Part shown: in pieces, positions 55,982 through 64,000 of the stretch
Layout of the letters: the number at the start of each line of letters is the position of its first letter
How positions within the stretch are numbered: position 1 is the first letter of the stretch
Origin: Porphyra umbilicalis
Taxonomy: Eukaryota; Rhodophyta; Bangiophyceae; Bangiales; Bangiaceae
Direction of reading: 5' to 3'
Assembly: GCA_002049455.2 (NCBI GenBank)
Contig: KV919013.1
Coordinates: 1 to 64,000 of the forward strand
Length of the DNA: 64,000 nucleotides
Notes under the pieces: generated by a model
Seen by the model: the letters and a program-made list of their open reading frames with translations, nothing else
What the model was told of the DNA's origin: nothing
The model's database searches: none
Position numbers and translations under genes: made by a program

Positions 55982-56315
55982 GCGGCGGTGGCGGCGCCGT
56001 GGCGGCCGGCGGCGCCCTGTTGCGCGGCGGGCGGGTTGGTCGTACGGTCACGCCACGCCCGCGGGGAGGGTGGCGCGCGCATGATCGGCTGGGCGCTGCC
56101 GCCGTCCGTCCACTTCTGCTGGACGGCCGGCGGCGAGTCGCCGACGTCTCCGGTCTGTCCCGTGCCAAGTACAAGGAGCGTTGGGGCACCGCCCAGCGCT
56201 GCGCGCCCACGGTGCACGCGCGTGGGCGCGACGGACGGGGCGGCGCTCGGGCGGGGCCGGCGTCGGGGAGGTTGGACGGCCACGGGTTGCGCGGACGGGG
56301 GCCCTCCGCCTGTCA
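55982..56315. other. Intergenic, no supported gene
   Basis: 3' flank of the ERCC8 gene; open in one frame but without a domain. Confidence 0.4.
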
Positions 56316-56675
56316 ACGGGAAGGCCTACCAACGGTGGCGAGGGGCTCGTCTGCGCTACGAGCCACCGGTTCCTGCGGACGTGCACAGTGGCCCGGGCTT
56401 TGTTGAGCGCTCGAGAGCGAGCGTGCCATTGAGAGGTTCACAGTGGGCCGCCTGCATGCCCAGGGGGATACAATCTCGCCACACACCTCTCGACGGGAAG
56501 GCCTACCAACGGTGGCGAGGGGCTCGTCTGCGCTACGAGCCACCGGTTCCTGCGGACGTGCACAGCGGCCCGGGCTTTGTTGAGCGCTCGAGAGCGAACG
56601 TGCCATTGAGAGGATCGCACTGGCCGACGCGAGCCGCCTGCGTGCCCAGGGAGATAAAATCTCGTCACCAGCGTA
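56316..56675. repeat. 177-bp tandem duplication
   Basis: Two direct copies begin at 56316 and 56493 (acgggaaggcctaccaacgg). The first 110 bases are almost identical; later parts differ by substitutions and a 9-base indel. Both copies stay open on the minus strand in the frame 56765-56313, giving a repeated peptide that includes MARSLSSAQQSPG. No family recognised. Confidence 0.9.
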
Positions 56676-57043
56676 CGGCTCCCTCCCACGAACCACGAGT
56701 CGTCGACAGGACGGAAGAACAAGAAGACGTCTGGGGACCCGCTGTCTGAAGCAAGCCGCCGTCAAAAAAACAGGAAACCGTGCGAGGGCTCTGGTCGCAA
56801 GAGGAGATGGGAACGTTCAGTACGTTCAGAAATCTTGACAGTAATGATGGCGCGACGGCGGGCGCAACGTGTGGCTCCTTTGAGCGTCAACGCGCCCTCC
56901 CGTTGCAGGTTTGGCGGGTCGGGCGGCGAAATTGCGGGCCTGAGGACCGCCGGGCCTCGCGCGCCTCTGCGGGTCTGGCCGCCCTCCCCTCCCCTGTGGC
57001 AGCGCCCCGACAGGACGCGTGGTGCGTAGGGGCCCCGCGTGGC
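56676..57043. other. Intergenic, no supported gene
   Basis: Contains an A run at 56764-56770 and short ORFs only. Confidence 0.35.
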
Positions 57044-57595
57044 CTAGAAATCTGGCGGGGGGCCGCGGTTGGTGGCGGCGGGCCCCGTGCTGGCAGCTGC
57101 GGTGCGTAGCGCAGAAACGGACGACGAATCCTGCCCTTCTTCCACGTCAACCGGGATCGAATATGCGCATCTGGGTGGCTCGCGCAGGGGCACGTGGGCC
57201 CAATCAAACGCGGCGGAGCTCGCGGAATCCGACCCGAGCTCGTCCCAGCGCCCGTAAACGCCGATCCCGTTCCCACAGACCCAATGGTCGAACAGTGGGC
57301 GGACACGAGGTATTCCTGCCGTTTCAGACCGGATGGGCCGGACCACGCCTCGTTCGGGCCGGATGCCGCGAGAATCAGCGACGCAATCACCCGTGGCAGG
57401 GGCGCCGTCCATCTGTCGGAGCGCCAAAGACCCGCCGCTGGCAGCAATGGGGGGCGCTGCGGCGCCGCCTGGATGGCCAACAAGGTTTTTTTGCACAACC
57501 GCCTCCACTGCGTAGTGGTCCTCTGAGAGGGGGGCGGCGTCCAGGGCCGTACAGTACCAGACCAGCCCAGAGCGCGGCCGAGTGTGTCGCTCCAA
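57044..57595 (-). pseudogene. Possible RNase H-like retrotransposon fragment
   Basis: Open on the minus strand for 183 codons. The part GNGIGVYGRWDELGSDSASS followed by AAFDWAHVPLREP recalls the first strands of retroelement RNase H domains, where a glycine-rich strand pair is followed by W-x-H/I-x-x-x-E; the DIRS-like copy at the left of the window has VAWHINVKEV at that point. The expected leading Asp is not seen and the acidic residue after PLRE is uncertain, so the fragment would be degenerate. This is a weak assignment; an unrelated protein exon cannot be excluded. Confidence 0.25.
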
Positions 57596-57613
57596 AACGG
57601 GCTTGACAATGAG

Positions 57614-58403
57614 GTTGGCATTTACCGAACATTGCGATTCTGGATACCGTTTCCCGATCGGTATATCGATTTACCGACTTTGTACTTATATATCGGTATC
57701 TTAAGTTTTATAACAAATCGATTTTTGAGATGTGTAGTTGCAGCACCACTCCCGTTCGCACCCTCTCTCACAGACTGCGACTGGCCGTGCCCCGACCATA
57801 CAAACTGCTCGCCTCAGCACTCCACCCAACCAGCGCCACGGCCTCGACCGTGCCTGACCTGGGTTAGCTTGGACCCGTCCCTTCGCCCCTCCGTCAATGA
57901 TTCCCCTGCATGCAAGCCACGCCCTTTTTTCCTCATGCATCAATGCACACCTATCGATAGCAAACTGCTCGCCCACTCTGCTGCCGACAATGCGACGCAG
58001 AGGAAACTTGGTCGCGCGGAAGTTGCGCAACCGACACACTACCTATTGGAGATACCCAAGGACGTCATGAGATGGCAGTGAGCACGCTTGCTCGGGCAGA
58101 GCGGGCCAGCTGGACTGGCGCAGGAGGGTCTGTATGCCAGACACGGCTTCCTTGTGGGCTCAGTATCGTGTTTATCGCCGCTGGTTTTGTTGGTCTTTCT
58201 GGTCTGTGACTAAATTATATGTAGTGAGTCTGTCAAGTGCCTCGCTTGCTGTGTGGCAGCGGTGGAGTTCTTCCAGGCTTGAATACTCACATAAGTACCA
58301 TACCGATATGTACCGACCGTTGAGCGAATGGTCAATACCAATTATCGATCGGGACCGACCGTTACTGATTTCGTTTAACGACTTAATGTACCGATATGCC
58401 AAC
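57614..58403. repeat. AT-rich element with degenerate inverted ends
   Basis: The left end 57614-57633 (gttggcatttaccgaacatt) resembles the reverse complement of the right end 58385-58403 (gttggcatatcggtacatt). Both ends lead into AT-rich tracts with scattered cggtat / ataccg words. The interior is clearly poorer in GC than the rest of the window and has no convincing gene. Non-autonomous transposon is the best guess; no clean target duplication. Confidence 0.4.
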
Positions 58404-59065
58404 ATTATTGGCAAGGGAGGGCTCAGGGGCTCGCTCGGAGGCGCGCGCCACCGAGGGCCTTGCTCGTTCCTTTGCTCCGCTGCCGTCAGCGGACTGTGAC
58501 TGTCGACCCGGAGGGCTGGCGAGTCCCCCGCCAACTCGGAGACGCCTTCAATTCGACCCGCCCAGACGCAAGGCGAGACCCCTGACGGTCCGTGGCACGC
58601 TTTCTGGCCGTTCGTTGCGGCCTCGCTGTCACGGCCGCTGTGCGCCGCGAATCCCGCAAGGTAGGCAAAATGGCAAACCTGCGCCGAGGGTGTGCGCGGC
58701 GAACACTGAACGGATCGTCTGGTCATGCCCGCGCGGTGCCCCTGTGCACGGGGCCGATACGCCCGCAGCTCGCGCGCCAGGTGTTTTCACAGGCTGTGGG
58801 CGTATGCCCACAGAGCAACCGACGCGGTGAGCCATTTTCGCCTGGCGCGCGCGCCAATGTGCCCAGAGGCGTACCCCAAGCGCTCTCGCTGGCAGCCTCC
58901 GACGCCAGACGCCTATATCAAGCCCCCACATCTCCCAGCCGCCATGCGTTGACGACGCGCCCTCCCCTCCCCTTCCTCGCCCCTTTTGTCGTGCCCGCCG
59001 CCGTCACGCCTTCGACCTCATCGGTGCTCGGTTGTCGCGGCCCCTCGCCCACGTTTACCGTTGTC
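58404..59065. other. Intergenic, upstream of Ser/Pro-rich gene
   Basis: Short ORFs without domains; the last 120 bases are C/T-rich and probably belong to the leader of the gene at 59066. Confidence 0.4.
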
Positions 59066-59758
59066 ATGGCGCACCTCATTAGCCCGACGCACATGATGAG
59101 CGGGGGGCCGGCCGGTATGCCGACCATCCATCCCCGGTGCTTCGTGCCCGACACCCCCGCCCCGCACACGTGGTGCCCGTCGAGCCCCCGATCGCGCTTT
59201 CCGCCCGACGGCCGCGCCAAGCCGATGGACGTGCCCGCCGCGGGCGGCTGGCCGGGACCCCCACCGTCCCCGTCGCTGATGAGTGACGCGTCTCCCACAC
59301 TGCGCTACGCGCCGTCGCCGCCGCCGTCTCTGCCGCCGTCGCCGGGCACCTCCCCCCTGTCGAGCAGCTGGTACATGCCGCCGCCGGCGATCCGAACGGC
59401 CGTGCCGGGCGCTCCGCCCCTCTCGGACCGCTCCGTGGTGCTCATGGCGCTCGCCGACCTCCGCACGTCGGACCGCCCGCTGCCTGTGGGGCCCCACTCG
59501 GTGCCGTCGTCGCCGCGGTCGGTGCCGGCTGCTCTCCGCCGCGTGCCGTCGGCGGCCGACGGCGGACGTGCCGTGAACCGTCACCGCCGCGCCGCCCGCC
59601 ATGGGCCGACCTCCTCCGTGGCGGCGTGCAAAAAGGCGACGGCCGACGTGGCCACGTCAAGCCACGCGGTGCACGCGCTCAAGAAGCGGGTGGGTGGGCT
59701 CCTCTGGTTTGGCAAGGCCCGCCAGAGTACCGGCTGGGAGGATGACACCCTACGTTGA
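59066..59758 (+). CDS. Unrecognised Ser/Pro-rich protein
   Basis: Single exon of 230 residues from the ATG at 59066 (MAHLISPTHMMSGGPAGMPT). It is rich in Pro and Ser and probably disordered over most of its length, with SPSxxP-type motifs (SLMSDASPTLRYAPSPPPSL, SVPSSPRSVPAALRRVPSAA) that could be kinase sites. The C-terminus is helical and basic (VHALKKRVGGLLWFGKARQS) and is the only part with a folded look. Strong G/C third positions and a C/T-rich leader support a real gene. No signal peptide or membrane segment is seen. Function unknown. Confidence 0.65.
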   Translation: MAHLISPTHMMSGGPAGMPTIHPRCFVPDTPAPHTWCPSSPRSRFPPDGRAKPMDVPAAGGWPGPPPSPSLMSDASPTLRYAPSPPPSLPPSPGTSPLSSSWYMPPPAIRTAVPGAPPLSDRSVVLMALADLRTSDRPLPVGPHSVPSSPRSVPAALRRVPSAADGGRAVNRHRRAARHGPTSSVAACKKATADVATSSHAVHALKKRVGGLLWFGKARQSTGWEDDTLR

Positions 59759-61265
59759 CTGGCTGGGGCGTGAAGGTGCCCGTCGACGCGGTGGATTGGT
59801 GCGCAGGCGCAGATTCTTTGGGGGAGGGGACGAGCCACGTTGCTTGCTCTGGTGGCTTGAACCCGCTGCCTGCACCCAGCGGCAGGTAAGGCACCCTCGT
59901 CTGCATGTATGTTCATGCTAGTTGTCGGCGTGGAGCCTCTGCGGAGGCCCTCGCCAGTTTTGGGCCCGGTGCGTCGGCACCGCGGTCATGACCTTCGTTG
60001 CCCTTGGCCGTCGCCAGCGCGGTGGATATCCGACGCCCACAGTCAACGCCAGGTCGCAGACCCAGTCGCATGTTCTTCATGCCGCGTTGGTCTGCCCATG
60101 CCTTATAGAAGGAGCTCTTCATTGCCTGCATTCCGGGCTTGGCGACGACAGGCCGGCCGCTCGGTCGGAGAGACAGCCACCCTCGGCGGGTGCCTGAGGA
60201 ATGCATCGATTGCGCAACACGCCCCGCATGAAAAGATTAGGTAGGTTCTCGTGGTGCACGCGCCCGCCGCTGCCTGTGTGGGACCAGCGTCGACGCCGCC
60301 ACCGCCGTTGGTGGTGCGGCGCGCACACGTCCCCCTGCCGATGAGCCAATCCCCTGCTGCTGCCGGGGCGCCCCCAACGCGCACGCCCGTGTGCCTATGG
60401 TGCCGAGGCCGGCGCGCTCCCGGCGGCGCCGCCGCCCTTCGTCGCGTCCGACGTGGCCGACGGGCCGGCTGTTGCCGGCGGGTGCCCCGGGTGCCCCCCG
60501 CACCAAAATCTCGACGCAACGCGCACGCGCGCCCACGGCCACACGTGCCGATACGCTTGCGAAGCGCCGCCGCCCACGGCGCGCGTGCAAGGCCCCCAGC
60601 GTGTCTCACGTGGGGCGGCCGCGCCCGCCCATGTCCATGGGTGGCGAGCCCGACCCATGTCATGCGCCACGGCGGCGGCCGATCCGGGATCGGCTTACCG
60701 TTGCGGCGGCGGCCGCTGCCGTGCCCAGCCCCGCCCGTGGTCGTACCCATCCCCCCCCCCCCATTCTCCGTGTCTCTCGCCCCGCCTCGGGTTCTCCCGT
60801 CACCCCTCGTTGCCCCGCCGCACCGCGACCCGTGCGCCGTCATTACGGTCGCGGGGGGGCCCACCTCCCCCGACCCCGGTACACCTCCCCACCGCCGGCC
60901 GGCGGCCGCGCCGCCCGCCCCCCCCGCCCGTGCCGCGCCGGCGGACCGTCGAGGGGGAGCCCCGTCGCCGCACCGCCGCGGCCGTCGCGGCCGCCACTGT
61001 GGGCAGGGGCGGTGCCCACGGTGGGGGGTGGCGGCGCGGGCCCGCCGGCGCCACCTCGGCGGGTGAGCTTCCCGCTCGTCCACCCCCCACCCCCCCACCA
61101 CCATTCCCCCCCCCCCCCCCCGCGACCATGCCCCCCCCCCACGCACCTCCCCCCGCCGCGCCGGCCGACGCTGCCCGTGACGGCAACGGCGCCGTGGCCG
61201 ACCGCCGGCCGAGCCCCGCCGCGCCGCCCGTGGCCCGTCGGTCGCGGCGCGCGGCGGTGGGGTGT

Positions 61266-61296
<31 letters not shown>

Positions 61297-61779
61297 TTGA
61301 CACGCCCGCGCCGCGTCGGGGGGTTCGACCCACCAACGCCGCGTCGGGTGGCTTGACAGCCGCGGGTGCCGCCCGCGCGCACGCGTGGGTGGGGGGTTTC
61401 TCCCGTGGCCGTGGGTGGCACGCGTCCCATGGGGGGGGGGGGGGGCGGGGGGTGCGGACGGCTGCGAGCGCCACCGCCCCGGGCGGCGATGGCTCTGGAC
61501 GCCGCGCCGCCGCACGCGCGGGGGTGGTGGCTGGCTGTTTATAGGGTGCGCCTCGGCCGCTCGATACGGACCGGGAGGGCTCGGCACCAACGCACGCCCC
61601 CACCGACGCAAGGGTGGTGAACCGCAGCGGCAAGCAGCCACGATCGCCCCCCGCTGGCCTGCCGCCTTCCCCCACCCCTTTCCTCTGCTCGGCCGTACTC
61701 CCCCTACACCCCCCACCTCCCCCACCCCCACCCCCACCCCCACCCCCACCCCTCCTCCCCCCCCCCACCAGCGGCGACC
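59759..61779. other. 2.0 kb intergenic, low complexity
   Basis: Long open frames on both strands (for example 60103-62160 minus) are Pro/Arg/Gly-rich and explained by composition. No domain is seen. The end, about 61650-61779, is C/T-rich with a (ccccca)n tract at 61718-61752 and is probably the leader of the protease-like gene. Confidence 0.5.
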
Positions 61780-62709
61780 ATGGTGTCCCACCGATTTGCC
61801 GCCACCCTTGTGGCCCTGACCGTCGCCACCGTCGCCACCGTGGCAGCCGCCCAAGCGTACCGCCTCGGGGACACCAACCACGACACCCCCGTCAACGTGT
61901 CGGCGTTCAAGCCGACGCGCACCGGCCGCCTCGTCGGCGGGCGCGTCGTGGCCGCCGACGCGGCCGACACCGCCGCCGTCTTTTTCGCCAAAGTGTTTAC
62001 GCCCGACGGCCTCGGCTTCTTCTGCGGCGGCGCCCTCCTCGATCCGCGCCACGTGTTGACGCGCGCCGGCTGCGGCGCGCGCGTCGGGGATGTCGTCCGC
62101 GTCGGCGGCGTCGGCATCTTTGACGGCCTCGAGCGGCACGTGGCGGCGGTGGCGGCGCACCCAAACTACACGGCCAACGGGGACTTGTACGACGTGGCGG
62201 TGCTACGCCTCGCCGACCCGCCGACGGCGGCGGCGGTGGCGGCGGCGGGGCTCGTGCCCGTGCGCCTCAATGGGTGGGCGTGGGACGAGGCGGCGGCGGT
62301 CAAGCCGACCAACTTTACGGTCGCGGGCTTTGGCGCCGTGGACGCGGCGGGGGAGACGCGCGGCTCCCCGCGCCTGCGCGTCGGCACCCAGCGGCTGACG
62401 CCGTGGGCGACGTGCGCGGCGGTGACGGACCAGGTGCCGATCCCGCTCGCGATCGACGCGCAGGTGTGTACCAACATGGACGCGGCCGCGTCGACGGCGC
62501 TGTGCGCCAATGACATGGGCGGGCCCCTGTACATCCGCTACGCGTACCGGGGGGGGGCCGTGTTTCAACTGTTTGGCGTGGCGAGCTACTGGGTCGCCTC
62601 GGCTGAGGGGCCCCTGTGCCCGGGGGGGGGGCTCCCCAACGTGTACACGCGGGTGGAGAAGGTGCGGAGCTGGGTGTGGGGGGTGCAAGCCGCCGGCTGG
62701 GCCGCCTAA
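61780..62709 (+). CDS. Trypsin-like (S1) serine protease homologue, probably inactive
   Basis: Secreted chymotrypsin-fold protein of 309 residues, single exon, ATG at 61780. Signal peptide 1-26 (FAATLVALTVATVATVAAAQ). The domain starts at VGGRVVAAD and follows the S1 plan: FFCGGALLDPRHVLTRAGCG, VAAHPNYTANGDLYDVAVLR, the paired Cys blocks and ALCANDMGGPLYI, ending LPNVYTRVEKVRSWV. The catalytic Asp is present (Asp138). The His position, TAAHC in active enzymes, reads TRAGC (Gly97), and the Ser position, GDSGGP, reads NDMGGP (Met246). The specificity residue before it is Ala240. The fold appears intact with a clean ORF, so this is a pseudoprotease rather than a decayed gene; a binding or regulatory role is likely but unknown. 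Confidence 0.92.
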   Translation: MVSHRFAATLVALTVATVATVAAAQAYRLGDTNHDTPVNVSAFKPTRTGRLVGGRVVAADAADTAAVFFAKVFTPDGLGFFCGGALLDPRHVLTRAGCGARVGDVVRVGGVGIFDGLERHVAAVAAHPNYTANGDLYDVAVLRLADPPTAAAVAAAGLVPVRLNGWAWDEAAAVKPTNFTVAGFGAVDAAGETRGSPRLRVGTQRLTPWATCAAVTDQVPIPLAIDAQVCTNMDAAASTALCANDMGGPLYIRYAYRGGAVFQLFGVASYWVASAEGPLCPGGGLPNVYTRVEKVRSWVWGVQAAGWAA

Positions 62710-63159
62710 ATTTAGGGGGGGCGCGTCGCGTGGGGGGGGGGGGGGAAGCGTCGTGCCGCGCGTCCTGCGCGCGCCGCGCGGTGGGGTATGTATCGACTAC
62801 GTATTACGTATATAGCAAAATCGACAGGCGACAGAAGAAGACAGGGGCGGTCTGTAAAGTACGAGCATGCATTGTCGATGGACGGCAGGGGGTCGGGGCG
62901 GGATCCCCCACACCGGGACAGCGGGCGCCGCGCGGCGGTCAAGGCGCAAAAGGGGAGGCGCGACGGACTCGAACGCGCACGCGCCCGGCCGCCGCCCGGA
63001 GCCCAATGACCAACGCGGAGCACGATGGGGGTCTCTGCGCGAGCACGTCCCCCCGGCCCGACCTCCCCCCCAGCAGCCAAGCCGGCCACGCGGCCACGCC
63101 CCGCGCCGCCAGTGGACGCCAGCCACCCCCGCCGCCCCCCCCCCCCCCCCCCCCCCTTT
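62710..63159. other. Gap between convergent genes
   Basis: 3' flanks of the protease-like gene and the reductase gene, with a G run at 62733-62746 and a C run at 63136-63156. No gene is seen. Confidence 0.4.
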
Positions 63160-64000
63160 TCAATCCCCCCCCAACGCCCGCGACTTGGCCACCGCGACCG
63201 CAACCGCGTCGGCGACAGCCGCGCGCACCCCCCCCCGCTCCAACGCGAGGACCCCCCAATGGTGACCCCCCCCGGGCTCTCCACCCGGTTCCGCACCACC
63301 GCCGGGTGGTCGGCGCCCGGGGCGGCGAGGAGCGCGGCGGCCCCCCCCACCCCCCCCACCGCCAGGCGCGTCGCCGCGTCGCGGGGGAGCCCCGCCGCCA
63401 CCCCCGCGTCGGCGAGCGCCTCGACCCAGAGGGCGGTCCAGCTCGGGGCGGTGCCGGCGAGCGCCGTGGCCGCGTCTTGCAGCGCCTCGGGCAGCACCTC
63501 GACGGTGCCAATGGCGGCGAGGAGGGTGGCGGCGGTCGCCGCGTCGGGGGGGGGGTGCCCGCCCCCGCAGAGAGGGTCGTTGTCGACGCGCGCACGGCGG
63601 CGGCAACGTTGGGCATGGCCCGCACGACGCGGGGGGGGGAAGGGGGGGGGGGGGGGGGGGGCGTGCCCCCGTCGGCGACAGAGGCACCGTCGGCAGCGGT
63701 GGCGGCGGCGAGGTGCCCCGCGAGGGCGCCCGTGCCGACGCCCGCCGCGACCGACAGCAGCAGGCACGCCGGCGTCCAGTGGGGCCCCACCTCGGCCAGC
63801 ACCCCCGCCACGGCGGGCGGCTTGACGGCCAACACCACCACATCCGTGGCGCCCGCCGCCGCTGGCGACGCGGCGAGGTCGGCCATCATGGCCGCCGCCG
63901 ACGCGTGGAGGTGGTCGGCGGGCACGCCGAGGGCGGCCATGGCGTCCCGCCCCCCCGCCGACCGGTTGCACGCGTAGATGGCGGACGGGGGGAGGCCCCC
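63160..64000 (-). CDS. P5CR: Pyrroline-5-carboxylate reductase, 5' end outside window
   Basis: Last enzyme of proline synthesis: reduces pyrroline-5-carboxylate with NAD(P)H. The window holds the C-terminal four-fifths; the N-terminal GxGxxG strand lies beyond 64000. Visible blocks: SAIYACNRSAGG, ATDVVVLAVKPPAVAGVLAE, LLLSVAAGVGTGAL, VVRAMPNVAAAVRASTTTLS, then GTVEVLPEALQDAATALAGT, APSWTALWVEALADAGVAAG, LPRDAATRLAVGGVGGAAAL, HPAVVRNRVESPGGVTIG and, in another frame, LALERGGVRAAVADAVAVAV. MPN, ALAGTAPS and SPGGVTI are the family's cofactor and substrate motifs. Frames shift at G/C runs near 63550, 63640 and 63265. The stop is at 63160. Confidence 0.88.

Noticed and set aside
61718-61752. Telomere-like ccccca repeat
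   Set aside because: Only a few units inside a C/T-rich leader before a gene; not a telomeric array.
60103-62160. A 685-codon open frame on the minus strand
   Set aside because: Low-complexity Arg/Gly/Pro reading with no domain; its right end overlaps the well-supported protease-like gene on the other strand.
62940-63030. tRNA-like B box (gttcgagtcc on the minus strand)
   Set aside because: I could not fold an acceptor stem, D arm or anticodon arm around it, and the T stem does not pair.
1-64000. CRISPR arrays, operons or bacterial promoters
   Set aside because: The window is eukaryotic: spliced genes, eIF1, histone-binding WD40 and other nuclear genes, and no spaced direct-repeat array.

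Overview
This is a very GC-rich eukaryotic nuclear window, and the gene content suggests a photosynthetic alga. Genes are single-exon or carry a few short introns, most of which start GTACGT. They include a plastid-type HCF164 thioredoxin-like protein and a CCT-domain protein, alongside an ELO elongase, FHIT, BolA, eIF1, ERCC8/CSA and RBBP4 homologues. Coding sequence is packed with Ala/Gly/Pro codons and long G or C runs. I favour a red alga of the Bangiales type on composition and compactness, but this is inference and other GC-rich algae are possible. Several genes change reading frame exactly at G or C homopolymers; I treat these mainly as likely length errors in the runs, not as true gene death.

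Layout, left to right. 1-3456: a DIRS-like retrotransposon on the minus strand (gag, reverse transcriptase, RNase H, Dam-like methylase module), cut by the window edge and carrying a frameshift. 3503-3840: a MITE-like element. 3966-8400: FHIT and a large divergent cation-diffusion-facilitator-type membrane protein. 8401-14603: mostly intergenic, with one short inverted-repeat element and a SAP30-like gene. 14604-18497: an ankyrin protein and a fatty-acid elongase. 19561-25786: a DUF455 ferritin-like protein, a 1.27 kb terminal-inverted-repeat element, an LCAT-like protein and an RBBP4/MSI1 WD40 protein. 26393-32908: a four-exon BolA gene, a fucosyltransferase-like membrane protein and a TPR protein with a DUF4470-like part. 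32909-36536: low-complexity sequence with one doubtful gene. 36537-50513: HCF164-like protein, a disordered nuclear-type protein, a P/U-type cyclin, a zinc-knuckle protein, a PDI, eIF1 and a CCT protein. 50514-64000: ERCC8/CSA, a 177-bp tandem duplication, an AT-rich putative transposon, a Ser/Pro-rich protein, a serine-protease homologue and a truncated pyrroline-5-carboxylate reductase.

The genes do not form one pathway, as expected for a eukaryotic chromosome segment. Two predicted Sin3-HDAC-type subunits (SAP30-like and RBBP4) lie about 13 kb apart. The most unusual theme is three proteins that keep a family fold but lack key catalytic or metal-binding residues: the CDF-like protein, the LCAT-like protein and the trypsin-like protein. 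All residue assignments were made by eye.
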